A stretch of DNA of 64,000 bases from Styela clava (lineage: Eukaryota; Chordata; Ascidiacea; Stolidobranchia; Styelidae), in the NCBI RefSeq assembly GCF_964204865.1, contig NC_135263.1, positions 8,725,426 to 8,789,425 on the forward strand. Reading direction: 5' to 3'. The position numbers and the translations under genes were made by a program. Each line of letters begins with the position of its first letter. Position 1 is the first letter of the stretch. Under the pieces are notes generated by a model. It saw only the letters and a program-made list of their open reading frames with translations. It was not told where the DNA came from and searched no databases. Shown here in pieces: positions 49,240 through 63,430 of this stretch.

Positions 49240-50934
49240 ATGGCTGCTTTGCGAACTTGTGCAAGAAGATTACATAGGATATGCATCTCTAGCTCTCAAT
49301 TACCACAAGGTGAGCCCCAAACCTGAATCCAATTAGAACACTAGATTGACTAAAATATTGAAAGCTAAACCCAGGAATCTAGTTTTCAGACTAGAAACAA
49401 TAGTTAAAATTCAATAGAACACTTCTCTGTAATCGAAGCGGGAAAAATGTAGGAGACTTAGATGCTATATAAAAGTTTTGAGAAGCATATCATAATACAT
49501 TATTCTGTAACACTAGTAGTTTTGTACATTTTCTTATTACATACAAACCACTCGGATAGCCCTAATATGACATCACAGAATACATCCTTTATCGTTTATG
49601 CAATTCAAAATTTCCAAGTCAGTCTACTGTTGAAAATTTGATTTGATTTTATATAACATCTTACCTTCTTCACATGTAAACAAAAGTATAAAGAAAAATT
49701 CAAACTACATCAACAAAATATACCTGCAACCTTGTTATTTAATCAACACTCGATATTTAAATCTTTGATTATTCAGCTGAATGCAAAAGGCAGATTCTCA
49801 CACAATCAACGTTAACGTCAAATGTCAGTTTACCCATCACTAGGAACATTCACACATCAAGATTATTGTCAATGTCACAAGAAAAAATGTCGACAAATTT
49901 TAATATTCAAGATGAAGATGATTTTAAAGAAAAAGTTTTGAAATCAGCCACCCCTGTCGTTGTTGATTTTCATGCAGAGTAAGTTCCTGGGACTAAGGGT
50001 TTTTAAGCGGTAGCAGAGACTTTACATGCTATTTTTATTCGTTCCTGCCAAGCTTTTGTAGTTTAGGTGAGCATTATGTTTTCTCAGATTCCTGAAAGGG
50101 TTCAGGATTTTTCACTATCTTGAAATAAGCATGCAGAGTGCAAGTACGAATTTCCCACACATTTTATTCGATAATCATCCTATATGGTTGTCATCATAAT
50201 TCATAACTATTGTTTGTTTTTTTAATCTAAGTTCTTTTAAACACTGGTGTTTTTGGAATCATGTTGTGATTGGGGCCATTGAAAAAAATGATATTTGAGC
50301 TCACAATGTCCCTTCAAGGCCCAAAAAAGTGCTAATATTAGGAAATTTAATATTTATTTTTGTATATTTCATTGCTAGCTATCTATCATTACAGCTGGTG
50401 TGGACCTTGTCGATTGTTGGGACCAAAACTAGAAAAAGCAGTTGATGAACATGATGGAAAAATTCTTTTAGCAAAAGTTGATATAGATGAGCTTTCAGAA
50501 ATTGCTATGAAATACAATGTATGTTGTTCTTTGGGTTTGTGTGAATGTGGCACTAATTGTAACATATAGCAAGCTACCAGTACTCTCTTTATGTCATTAT
50601 TGCTTGCCCTCACTTTTTGATAGAGGGTTGTGCTCATAAAATTTTATACATTCTATAATGGTTATGTTGAATGCAGGCAGTGCTATCATTCTGTATTAAT
50701 TTGGATCATGGAGTGTTTTGACACAAAGTCTTCTGATATTTGATGTGTAATCTTTCTTTTCCTTTGGTATTTGATCATTTTTTTCTTTGAATATTTGATG
50801 TACAATTTTTCTTTCAGGTGAGCGTTGTTCCAACAGTTGTTGGGATTAAAGATGGCAAAAAAGTTACAAATTTTGAAGGAAACTTACCGGAAAATGAAAT
50901 TCAAGCATTTTTAAAGAGAATACTGATGAAATGA
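49240..50934 (+). CDS. TXN2: Mitochondrial thioredoxin (TXN2), 4 exons, 170 residues
   Basis: Exons: 49240-49309, 49777-49978, 50395-50518, 50818-50934 (stop TGA), all GT-AG and in frame. Known role: a small dithiol reductase of the mitochondrial matrix that reduces peroxiredoxin 3 and is recycled by TXNRD2. The first ~60 residues are Arg/Ser/Thr-rich with few acids (ALRTCARRLHRICISSS), as expected of a mitochondrial targeting sequence. The thioredoxin fold follows with VVVDFHADWCGPCR, active-site Cys at 93 and 96 (WCGPC at 92-96), KVDIDE, the cis-Pro segment VSVVPTVVGIKDG and a C-terminal helix. Length is close to human TXN2 (166). The active-site motif is split by an intron just before its Trp. 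A poly(A) signal lies at 51005. The gene converges on the ZNF236-like gene. Confidence 0.96.
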
Positions 50935-52199
50935 TTTTTGATATCACAAACTGTGTTAGAACCATTTAATTATATCTGATTATTACTGATTTTGAAAACA
51001 AACTAATAAACCAGTTGACAATTGGTGACAACATGAGACTGGATTGTATTAATGTTGCAGACAGTTAAATGTGGATTAAGGTTGAATACACCACAACATA
51101 ATACAAGAAATACTTACGAATGTTACGATACAGGCACCTTCCTGATACATTTCAAATCACTGATTGCGATACATGCATTTCTACTGCATGAATATAGTAA
51201 TAAACTACTTGAAAGATTTGAGTTTTTGTATCTATTTGTAGTGAACAATACCAACTTCTGTTAGCTTGAGTTTCCAGTGTAATTGATGGGACCAATTACA
51301 GACTTAAATTAATTAGAATAGTTCTGAAATGCTACATACAGGTCCTTCCCATAATGCCAGTTTGTGATCAGACAGCCATTACCATCGCTGGGAACAGCAT
51401 TTGTGTCGCCCTTTGAACATGGAAATTTGTCAATTATCTTTCCATTTGTTGGTGGGGATGTGTGAATTCGCTCTCGGAAAAAATAAATAAAGGGAATTTC
51501 ACGTAGTTCTTAAACTGTGGGATCAAAATTGCGACTAAATTGGTCGCCATGGAGAACTCGGCCATACCGGTCACCACCGGGTCATAAATTTGTCTACTAA
51601 TTGGCGAACAAGCCTCGTGCCGGTCTTGGTCAAACGTTCAATATCGTTAACTGTTGGCCTATTTTTTAATTGTCAAATTCACAGAAAACTTCTTAATTTG
51701 ATCATGAGGTAAATTTTTTGGAAACCACACTTCTCAATGGATTGTTGGCTTAAAACTGAACATATGTCGTGGTAAGCCGGTTGTGCAAGTTGATATATTA
51801 CACATTTTTTTATTATGAATTTTACCTTCTGATTTCTTGATGTTCCGCGGGGCGAGATAAAAAGCGTAAATGTTCCGAGGCAAAAAATGTTTGAGAAGCT
51901 TTGGCTGAGACATTGAAAGTATTTTCTGAACTCACATCTTCGCTCTGTTATTTAGCTGTGAACTCTATCAAACCTATAATGCCAGTTGTTTAAATGCAAG
52001 AATTTTGATGACAATTTATTTTTAACTGCTTAAAAAAACATGAAAAAAAAAATAGTTCAGAAAAGGGTACTACGCACTGGTGGATGTGAGGCAGCACATG
52101 GCAATAATATCTGGTTCACAGTAAAAAAAAAAAAAAGAATGAAAGAGCAATTGCACTAGTTGTGATAAATTTCTATCAGGTTCAAACAGCACTGAAAAA
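50935..52199. other. Intergenic region between convergent TXN2 and ZNF236-like genes
   Basis: Holds both 3' UTRs: a plus-strand AATAAA at 51005 and a minus-strand AATAAA-like site near 52010. I saw no exon, RNA gene or mobile element with recognisable ends. Confidence 0.5.
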
Positions 52200-55100
52200 T
52201 TAATTTGATGTGGCCGTTAATTGATTTTCGTTGAGTAAAGAAAACTGTTGGTTTGAGGTTGCTGAAATATCATCTGATGTAAGAAGTTGATCAAAAGTGA
52301 ATGTCTGTATTCCGTCTTCAGCTACCAAGCCCTGAAATTGAGGAATAGAGTGATTTGCGGGTTTGGAAATAAAAGTTTGAAAAATTTGTGGCAATGTCAG
52401 TTTTTCTTTAACAGCTTATAACACCATGTCATTAATTTTGTAACACAATGTCCACGTGCTAAATTCACATTTAATAAATTCTTCACTTTTGTGAACTATC
52501 AACTACAACAAAATATCAATAAATCGTAATGTAATCCGTTCAAAAACAAAAATGTCAGACAACGTGCAAGACATTAGCCTGGCTCAGTTGCTCAGAATGG
52601 TGCAGAACCGGAGTGAATGACGATAATTTGTGGAGATCACAAATCCGCTCCATCACTCCACTCCCACTCCTCCATCTTGCCATACGTGACTTCTACTCAT
52701 TTACCTCCTTTTATTCATAAATTCTGATAAGTAACGAAAAAACGTATCCTTTACCTGATTATTTGGATTTAAGACAAGAGTAACATCTTGCGATTTGTTG
52801 GTTTGTTTCATAGATTTCATTGTAGGTGTTGTAGTTTGTGCTGGAGAAGTGTTTAACATCTGTTGCAATGTCTGAACATAGACCAATGAAAGTTGAGAAA
52901 ATTTGAAGAAAATAGAGTGGGAGGCCTTTTTAGTACTCAAAGATCTGCTTTTGGTGCTAAAAGCAAGCTTTTAAATAGAAGTAGAAAGACTGATCCAAGT
53001 AAAACTAGGGACACTGATGTTTCAATGCTGAGTGAATTTATCAACAATGCAGATTAAAAGTTTGGCATAAGGTTACAATAGAAAAAGGTTGAGACAGGTG
53101 ACTATTTAAAAATAAAAAGATTGAGGATGATAAACTAATACATCGTAATATTACAGTACCTGCAGCATAGCAATACTGTTATTTGCACTGATAGTGTTTT
53201 CTGTATTCACTGTGGTAGGAGACTGAAACAACTGTAGAGAAGAAATATATTTTTAGAAATCAAAATGGTGAGCCATGTCAAAGAAAGAAAAGGAAACTTA
53301 CAATTTGAGTAAAAGGAGCAAGACTAGCAGGTACAGCAACGTTGACTTCTTGTAGCAACTGCTCACCATGTCCACTCGAATTATCAGATAACGTGATGGG
53401 CTGTATCACAAGGTTGGGTGCAGGACCAGAAGTAACTGGCTGAGTGTAGTTTCTAAAAGATAAATCATATAAATACCATTAATGAGAAAGTCATAAGCGA
53501 TGACTTGGGTCCTTGCATACAGGGTCTTATTTGGAGTGAAAAAGCATCATACAAGAACAAATTTGCAAATGTATTATTAATGGCTTAAACTAGGATTCAG
53601 GATAGGATTTACATATTCATTCTGGGGGAGAGGAAAGCCAATAGGATTGCTTAATCATTTGGCGAACCTCTCGTCAGTCCATGTCGGGTATGGGATTAGT
53701 TAGCCAGTTATTTGTTTCGGAAACATGGACTTGATGGTAAAGGGAGCCGAAATCGTCCAGCGCTTAAGTGAACAACCCAATGGAGGTATGGTGGCAAAGC
53801 TTCACTTTTATGGGAGACCAGAAAATCTGTAAAATATGAATCCATAGTTTATTAACACTTCGCATCCAGAACTTGTTAATATTAAATGGCTAACAACATT
53901 AATTTTCAACATAGGTAAGAAAGTAGTTACTACCTTATAACATCTTGAGATGGAGTTGTAGGTGGTTGGTTGTTAATCAACTGTTGTAATGCGACTGCAT
54001 CAAGTTGAAGTGATAAATTATCAGTAGGTGTTCCTGATGTGTTAACTAGTTGTAAATTTTGTCCGTTCCATTGTAACTGAATATTGTCACTCTGAATTTG
54101 AGTTTAAATAATAGTTAGTCGGGAGCTGGGAGTCAGAAGTATGTTTTCATAGCATAGGAATTCGAATGTCAGACTTTTGAATTCTTTGGAGTCTGAACCG
54201 AATGCAGAAATTACAGACTTCCAATGGTCGTAACTAAATTCAAATATGTTTTTCAAATAAATCAGGTCAGGTTCCACGAAACCTGGGAAACAAACATTCA
54301 TAACTAGTTCATGTTAATTGAATACCTGTAACAATTCAGAGTTCAACATTCCTTCTTGTAATGTAAGAGTTACATCTGTTACCGTAGGTTGTTGTACTTG
54401 TTGTTTGGTTTGTTGAGAAATATTGTTCTTAGACTTGTTTTTAGTTTTCCTTTTTCCACGCTTGGGGACTGAAAAATGAAAAGGATTTGAATTTTGTTTC
54501 AAGACTTGTTCTGTTGATGAATGATTTGCTATTGATATTTTCATTATTTTGCTCAATAATGACAAAGATCCTTGCTTGGGCTAAGATTTGTCAAGTAATT
54601 TTAATTCATCAAATCTACTTAACTATACTTTTCAACATTAGTTTCTATTCGATTAGGTGCTTTTATGAAACAAACAGCAACAAAATAAATGCCACAGTAT
54701 CTTAACAAAACAAAAAAATTTTATACACATATTTATATGCCTTTCGCCTGAAACAGGCAGGTAAGGACTAAGGAGCTTCTATAGTTTGGAAGAACCGGAA
54801 TATTGCCTGCCCAATTTATTACTCTGTGAAGGGCATGGAATTTTAATCAGAGATTTTAACCTGCAATGGCATCATAGTTAAGTCTAACACTTTAACTACT
54901 TTCACCATGTAAACAGAGAACATACCAGTTTCTTGAAAATGTGACATAATGTGACTTTTTCTATGTCCTGATGTCCGAAATTGTGATGGACAATGTGGAC
55001 ATTTGTACGGAAGTCCACCAGTGTGTAATCTCATATGAACCTGGTAAATAAAATATAGAATCTTCAATTGAAAAAACAAACAGTTTTAATTTTCAAGTAC

Positions 55101-58100
55101 AAGTAAAAAAGACTTATAGAAGGCAATGGAATGGAATGTCTAAATATAATGTACTTCACAAAATACAGAGTGAAATTATTTGTCAAGTTGATCAAAAACA
55201 GGTTTTAATTTGAATAGTAATTATGAAAAAAATAACAAAAATTCAAACTTTTAATAAATTGAGACAAACCTTCAAACTAGTCTTTGTTGAATACATAAGG
55301 TTACAAATATGACATCGGAATGATTTGATTCCGCTGTGTGTCTTTTCATGAGAGAACAAATAAGACTTGATTGAAAAACTGGAAAGAAAAACACAGAAAA
55401 TCAGTTATTTAGTTCATGGCCTGGCGGTTGAAGCGCTAAACCTAACTGTGTTGGCATCGCAGATTACACATCTAAACAACCTCAGGTTCGAATGCCTCGC
55501 CCCTAAACCCAAGGCGTAAAAAATTGGATAAACAATGCCAAACCGTAAGATCCTGGTCCTTCCAAATAATAGCAGCTTTTTACATACTGATATCAGTGGC
55601 TGATTTATGAGGCGTGAATAAGCGCAGTGAAAAAACAATATCTCACCATACTAAATTTGTCAAAATACCTCAGAATTTGTGATATATTTCTTGGAAAAGA
55701 ATTCAAAACTGTGAACTTATTTATGCATGAACATACCTTTTTCCACAATGTTTGCACCTGAAAGGACGTTCACCAGTATGAGTTCTTATATGTCGTACAA
55801 GATCGTTTTGTTTTTGAAAACTTTTTGGACAATGTGGACAAACATTGTTGAACTTAGGACCATTCATTTCCAGAGCTTTGTGTCGACCTCGTTTACCAAC
55901 AACAGTTTCAACAACCTGTCAAGTATAGAAATCAATAATTAACGTAAACAAAAATTGTTATTCAATACAAATTTTTCGGCGCTCTAGAAGTGTGTGTACC
56001 AATATGGATGTAACTAATTTTGTTTGCCTATTTTACATCAAGTTGTGTAAAGGTACTGAAACCTATGGGAAGGGCGTATCTTCACTTGGTTAACACAGAC
56101 AGTCCCCGAACTCGTAAGTCGTAATAGAACTAAAATAAGGAAAATCGAAATGAAATTATGGCCTAACCCTAACCTGGTACACACACTACGGGAGTACCAA
56201 TTTTGCAGCTTCGAATATTAAAAAACAGGAGGAACAGTTACGAACACATTACCCTGGACTTCGCTTAATGACAACATTAAGTTTTATGGCAAATTTTTCT
56301 CATCACTTTCAAATTCATAGATGATGTTCATGTGTTCCAATATCAAACTTTGATTTTTTGTTTTTTTCGTCTATATAATGCTACGATTTTAAAGTTATGT
56401 AAAACGAATATCTACCCTATCTTTTTCTGCAACTGCGGAAAGAAGTACTCTTTCAGATACAGTCATATGAAGGTTTGGATTTGTCTGAGATAATATTTTA
56501 TTCTGCTCGTCCGTGAGTCGAAAAAAGTTGAATCTCCTGCAAAAGAAATATGAGATTAAATATAGAAATAATATGCAGCAAATCTCCATTGCCCCCCTAA
56601 AAAGGCTTGAAAATGCCGATCATGAAGTGCTCAAAAACATTCAAGATGGTAACCTGGACGCGCAAATCACCATGTATTGAATAAAGTTCTTGTGAATATT
56701 AAGAAAAACAATTTTTGTAGTATGTACATACCCGCTTTTCTGAGCATGAGGAATCCCAGGCGAATCTACATTTGCACTGACTTGCTTCCTCGTGCTAGGT
56801 AATAACATTCTGGAAATATGCAAATAATCTCAATCACAACGAATTATTCTATTCATTTCCATTTCAAGCAAAATAGCTACAGGTTTGAGTGTATTAAATT
56901 GGGTGGGCTGCTTGATGTATACGAACAGCTGATGAACAAAACTCACTTGATCTTAGACCCTCATACTTGATTAGTGGACAACTTTTTTATCAGGTGTTAA
57001 CACACTTCTATTCTGAACAATGATTTAGGCCGGCAACCATTTACACACAAAGAAATTCTATTTTGGGAATTCTATTTTGGGAAGGAATTCTATTTTGGGA
57101 AAAACTGGTATCTTTTCGATATTACATTGCCTGCCCAATTTCTAACGAATTGTATGCTATTGCTAGGTGAGATGATTGGAATTTAATGCAGAAACTCTAT
57201 AAGCTGCCAGTATAACCGTCCAGTTCAGTCTAACAACTCGGGTATAATGAAAAAAATATAAAAAAATCATATTCTTACCCATGCAACTCCTGTTCATGAA
57301 ATTTCGAATGTTCTTCCTGAATTGATTTATCAGTAAAACCAATTCCACATTTCTAAAAATACACAAAAATTTTATCAAATATCATCTGTTGTGTATCTCA
57401 TAAATATAGCAGCAAACACAACTTTTCCAAAAACAAGAAGTTATAACATAACGATATTTCATCACATATCTGCGTGGCTTATTAAGATCATTTTTCGCTT
57501 AAGGAATTTCTTAGCAAAGACTTACAGAACATTTGAAAATCCCTGAATCAGCAGAATGAAATTTGACATGACTTTCATAATGTGATTTAGTTTTGAATCG
57601 ATGGCAACAAAAATCACAAAGAAATGGAAGATCTCTTTTTTTCGATTTGAAACTTTTTGAATGTTTTTCAAACTCGTCTTCATTATAAACAGCCTCACAA
57701 CCCTGAAAAAAAAAATGAAGATATAAAACGATCAGTATATGAGATTTTGCACTATACAGCCATAGAATAACTGAACATAACAACAATTTATATTTCACAT
57801 ACCGTACACTGAATCATATCCTTCTCTCCAATTGAAATTAATTTTCCTCCAAATGATTTTCTAAAAAAAAAATTCTGAATAATTATCAGTTTAAACTATA
57901 ATCTGTATATAGTACATTCCAACAGGGAATTCTCAAAAATTTAGGACAAGTAAACAGGGCTGTCCATGAGGGATCAAATATTCTGATACACTCATAATTA
58001 GTTTTTTCGAATTTTAATTAATTTTAGTAGTAATAGTAATTAATTAAGCCTTTTCAATTTTGAAATAATAAAGAATACTCCATTTGAATAATCCTCAGAT

Positions 58101-61100
58101 TGATTGCATGAAACCCAAAAAAATAAAAAATAAAAATGGGCTGTAATTAACTCCTTCTAACTGTGGAACTAGAAATTCAATCACAAAAAAGTAACATTAG
58201 CTTTTTTGCATTTTCAACTTCAATCACTCGAATACAAATTAATTCATACAAAGTTCTCTAGTGAATGTAAATAATTATTTGTCCTCTGAAATTTTTGGAA
58301 GTGCCAGAATCTTTTCAATTTTGCATTTCCTACTCTATTTATTTACTTTGCAGGGAGAGATGATTCATGACATTTTTATTCCTGCGATTATAACAAAGTT
58401 GGTAGAAAGCTCCAACAATTAGGATATCACGCCCCGAAGAAATAAAATAAACTGACCCTCTGATTTCTCCTGTATTCGTAGAATCATGACTTGCATCCTC
58501 TGGTGTTGGTGGACGAGATCTGATTGGTTTTGGTTTGTAACGAGAAATCCTTTCTGGATCTTTGTAAGAAATTTTCTTCAAACGTGCTTTACGAAGAACT
58601 CTTTTCGTTTTTACTTGCGGTTGGGTCCCATCTGGCACATCCGGAGGAAGTTTATCCGGTATAGTTTGAGAGACAGTCGTATTCGTGTCTTGCGACATGG
58701 AGACGGGGTTAATCGAATTCACGCTATCTAACAGATCCAAATTATCTGTAAACATTTGCTGACTCATTGAGTTTGACGGATTCGGAGAAGACATATCAAA
58801 ATTGAATAAAGAAAGCTCAGGTTGTGTATGGACTTGATCTTGACTCGTTAGGAGAGAATTAGTTTCATTCGGTATTGAAAGACTTGCTAATTCTTCGAGA
58901 GACAATTGAGGTTGTGTCGATGAACCTAAGTTAGTTTGTACACCTTGATGAGATGGTGAGGTAAAAATGTAGGACACTTGAGGAGTTGTTTGTATAGAAG
59001 CGAGGTTAACTGTTGATGACAGAGTATCGAAGTTCTGAACCATATTAGGATCAATCTGGTAAAAGAAAAGAAATATCTACATTTTTTACTCAAAAAAAAT
59101 ATGAACAAACAATGATAAAAAATTAATTATGTAGGCATTACAAGTTTGCAACCTAGTAGGCAGTTCCAAGCATCTGCAAAGATAGAGAATTATTCCGAGA
59201 ACTGTAAAAACATCAAATTACGTACAAAACTGCTAATTTTTCAAAAGTAAACACAAATTCTTTATAACCATTCTAACCTGTTTCAATCCTGCATCCGAAT
59301 GCTGATCTTGTAATGCATTAAGAAATGAACCAGCAGTCAATGTGTCATCAATATTCTGCATTCCTAGATAAAAAAAATAAACAATAGAGTGAGAATTAAA
59401 CCCCTACTTTATGGAAAAACAGTTTGAATATCATTGCTTGTATTGTTACTAACCTGATATTGAGTTTTCATCAGTTAATGATGAATTTAGATTTTGTGTA
59501 TCTGGATCCATGCTTATTTGAGGATTTGTATTGTTGCCAGTTTGCTGTTAAAACAAAAAAATAAGTCACGATTCTTGTTTATCGTTAAAAATATCCTGTA
59601 TTGAGAATAAAATCAAAGCAAAATGACATACCATCACTGCAACCTCGTTTCTGTGTGTTTTAATATGTTTCTTGCAATTGATCAGAGATTTGAAAGTTTT
59701 CCTGCAGTACGGACAAACAAACGGTCTGTCACTAGAGTGCTTCAAAGCATGGCGATTCAAAGACCCTTTCGTAGTAAATCTTTCTTGACAAATATTGCAG
59801 GCAAAATCATTGACACCTGCAAGAAAAAGATAAAATTACTTATAGTGATCCAACCTTTTTTTTAATTAGTATGTATGTCTGTATGAGAAGCCACTTATAC
59901 TGGAATTCTTCCATTCTCTCCAGTTAAGCCAGTTAGCACAAATATAAACACATTCTTTACCAAAGTAGATGTCGTCTTACCAGAGTGTATTTTCATATGT
60001 GATCTCAATACTCCACTGGTAACAAATGACTTTTGGCAAATGTTGCAGGTAAACGGTCTTTCACCTAAAAAACATAACTTGGTTTTTGTACAATAACTAA
60101 CGGTAAGCATTTAATTATGCCTGCATTAGTTTATGCCCAGACAAATGGGAATTTAACTAACAGTTTCTTCCAGCATTAGTTTTAACATCTATCAATCTAG
60201 TTCTTTACTGCTGTTGTTCTGGGATTAGACGCAACATGCTAAGCATGAGGAAAATACTGATGATTAATTAGAGTAGGTCTACATGGGTTGCAGAAATCTG
60301 GACTGTTGCAGGGTGGCTCACTAAGACCATAACTTGTTTCCTATTAATTATTAAATAGGAGAACAATTTTATTACCCGTATGTGATCTGAGATGTTGCTT
60401 AAGATGTGATGATTTCTTGAAAGCTTTGTTACAGTATGTGCAGTTGTGTGGACGTTCATTCAGATTGTTCAAATGGTTGGATTCATTCTCTAAATGAATT
60501 TAAATTTTACAATCCAAAATTAACGACTCCATTGAAGCAATGAATTGACGATACAAGACAGAAAGATAGGCATGTTATAAATTTGATGACCAGTATATGA
60601 AAGAAAAAGATACACAGAGTGTTTAAGAAGTCCAGGTTAAATTACAATTTTGTTATGAAGTCAGTTATCAATATATCTCAACCAGGTCAGTTTTATTCCA
60701 ATCAGTGTTTTTTTTTAATTGATTGTTCCATTTAATACACCTCTATATGTCATAACATTAGTAACACAAAGCAAATCAAAATTCTTTTACCTAATACCCG
60801 GACTTTACGAAAACCCTGTATTGTAATAAGTAATTCAGGTACTGCATTAAGAGACCTTAAAAATCAAGAATATTTTACAATTTTCACAACATTACCTTTT
60901 GGTGTATGATACTCAACTTCACCTGTGGATTTGACGACCAAAGGTGATAATAATTTGACATTGTACAAATTGAGTAGTTGGCTGTAAAGAAACAGAAACA
61001 CTGAGAACTCAAAAGCAATCTCTATATACTTTAATCGTGAGAGTAAAAATAACAAAGTTGCCTTAAATCAGAGATGACATACATGTGTGTAAACTCTAGA

Positions 61101-63430
61101 AAAACCTGAAATGTATGCACGAATGAAAATTCATCGAAAATAACACAAAGTTAAGATGGAGTATTGAAGTAAAGTAAAAATAGTCTAATCATTATTTAGG
61201 GATTCATTTGTTTTGTTATTATTAATTCATAGTTATTTCTTACTTCTTATTTTTACTATTTATCGTGGATTTCTTTTTATTGTGACAAAGTAAATGTGCT
61301 GCTCTGTGACCAGTTGTTCGAAATGATTTGTTGCAGATTGAACATGGAAAAGGTTTAGCTCCTGTGTGATTCCTCATGTGCACTTTCAAACTTCCGCCAG
61401 TTGAAAATGATTTTTGACAAACCTAAGAAGAAAAGAAAATCTAAAACTTATAATACTCGGATTAAGATAGTTAACTATGACTTTTTGTTAACTTGTTCCC
61501 ATATAATTAGATAAGCAAGCATAAGCCAAGATCATTTTCACTGCTAGAATGGTAAATCAATCCCACATTCAAAAAAATAGTAACTGTGATTTTCTGAAGT
61601 CTTAAAATTAGTGTTTTTTTGGATATCCTTGAGATAGTAGTTCGCTTATAAATTTAGGCAATAAATCAATGGATTTGAATTGTAGTCAACGATAAAATCA
61701 GTGAAAACCTAGTAGATAGATTAAAGTTTATTAGTAAAAATATAACATGGTTGACAAAAGAAAGACAGACAATATGATGGCGAGTGGGAAGACCACACAA
61801 AAATTCAATCATATAGTAAACATCGTCCTGTTACCATTCCATGTCAGGTATGGGAATAAAGTAGTAAAACAGTTATTCGGATCGATTTCCAAAAATGAAT
61901 AAAATCTTTAATTTTCACCTGGCATCTATAAGGTTTGATGCCTAGATGAGTTCTTGTGTGAGAACGTAATGATGATTTCACAGTGAAAGCTCGAGAACAA
62001 ACGTTACATTTGTAAGGACGTTCCAATGTATGAATCCGAATATGACGAGCCAAATCACTTGGCTTCTTGAAAACCTGATAAAAAAACATAAAAAGCAAAC
62101 CAAATTATACTAGAGCAGTGTATGAATGATGTTCCAATTTGGCTTTTTCTAGCAAAATCAAATTCTGTACGAGATCGTTACATCTACCAATTTTGGCAAG
62201 TGTAGAATAAACATAGAAGAAAAAAAGTAAATGAAAACTGAAATACAAGTCTCTGCAATAAAATTCATTTTGTTTTACTCTATAACCTAATCAAAACATT
62301 TAGAGCTATTATTGCCACAAATGTAGCATTTTTGTGTGCAATAAAATTAGGTCCAAGGCTATCTTAAACAAAAACAAAAGACATTGAAATGGATCAACAA
62401 TTAGGAAAGCGACATCATCATCTGCTGTTAACAATCCTGACCAAAGAATATGTATATATACAAGTAGGTCTTTCAATGCTCCAGCAAATGAACATGATTG
62501 GATAGGATCTTAAAATCTGTGGTTATACAAGCCAAAAGAGCAATTTTCCCTTAGAGATTTCAAATAGTCACTACTTCACGCAGTAAATAAAAATAGCAAG
62601 GCTGGCCAATAGTCCCTGCGATGAGAATTTTGTAAAATATTATTAGGCTTGATTTCAGACTTACTTTCAGATTACAGATGTATTAATATAATATGACTAC
62701 AATAAAATACTGCGATGCTATTAATGATTTAATAATATGAATTTAAAATTGAAAGTTACCTTATTGCAAACCAGGCATTCATGATATCTAACATTATCAA
62801 TACGACGAATTCTCCATAATACATCAGTGTTTTTCACAGGTAGTGTCAAAGAAGGTCGAAAAGTGGAAACTGAAATAGGAAAAGCAAACCAAAGAATCAT
62901 TCAAAAACTACTAAAATTAATTCCAAGACCCAAATTTCGATCCACCATCAATTTAGTGAACAAAAACAAAAAGTACCAAATGCAAAATAATTAGTACAAA
63001 TTTCACAAACATTTCATGTATAAATTAAAATGAAACCATGTACAATGTATTGAAATAACCATTCTCACTAATTCGGTTTATTTATTAACCAGAGCAGAAC
63101 TGTAGGTGAGATATTCTGATTCAAAATTTCATGCCCACCACCCACCTAGGATGTTACAAATTGGGTAGACATTCCCGAAACAGAAAGATTCCATTCCTTT
63201 CCAATTGCAATGAAATCATTAAAGTAAACATAACATAATCCTGTTCATACCATCTACACTAGCTATTGATGGTCGAATTGTCGTCATCAGTGTCGCATTT
63301 CTTTGAAAAAAGTTTGCTTGTTGTCCAATCTGTACATTCGAAGAGACTGATACGATTACTCGCTCCGTTGGTATTGATTGAGGTAACATTTCATTTTGCT
63401 CAGGTATTGGTGGTAGTAAAGATATTTGAT
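52200..63430 (-). CDS. ZNF236: ZNF236-like C2H2 zinc-finger protein, last 25 exons (5' part outside window)
   Basis: Exons (high to low): 63430-63251, 62869-62760, 62074-61919, 61422-61244, 60981-60896, 60489-60376, 60064-59981, 59816-59632, 59544-59454, 59363-59278, 59055-58457, 57860-57803, 57702-57526, 57352-57279, 56809-56732, 56536-56416, 55915-55737, 55378-55270, 55040-54926, 54468-54326, 54091-53934, 53452-53302, 53231-53160, 52871-52755, 52331-52200 (stop). Every junction keeps frame, giving about 1184 codons. I count 14 C2H2 fingers in clusters of 4, 4, 2 and 4. They are separated by Gln/Ser/Thr-rich linkers; a glutamine-rich tail follows. The clustering and finger sequences, such as [14 protein letters not shown] and [14 protein letters not shown], match ZNF236, a large nuclear protein reported as glucose-responsive. 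The first exon here starts mid-codon, so more exons lie beyond 64000. Another long C2H2 protein is possible but less likely. Confidence 0.88.
53591..53790 (-). mobile_element. 5'-truncated SINE copy in ZNF236-like intron
   Basis: Matches the tail and body of the 41141-41480 SINE (CAGGATAGGATTTACATATT, GGGTATGGGATTAGTTAG, CGGAAACATGGACTTGATGG). It lacks the tRNA head. It lies in intron 53453-53933. Confidence 0.75.
55415..55540 (+). mobile_element. Second type of tRNA-derived SINE in ZNF236-like intron
   Basis: A-box-like TGGCGGTTGAAGCGC and B-box GGTTCGAATGCC lie about 55 bases apart, followed by an unrelated body. It is not a functional tRNA, because the arms do not fold. It differs from the 41 kb SINE family. 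Confidence 0.5.
55985..56205. mobile_element. Possible small MITE in ZNF236-like intron
   Basis: GTGTGTGTACCAATATGG near 55990 and CCTGGTACACACAC near 56175 are inverted partners. The interior is noncoding. It contains CCTAACCCTAACC, which should not be taken for telomere sequence. Confidence 0.4.

Noticed and set aside
55415-55540. Functional tRNA gene
   Set aside because: A and B boxes are present, but the acceptor and T arms do not pair, and it lies inside an intron with an unrelated tail.
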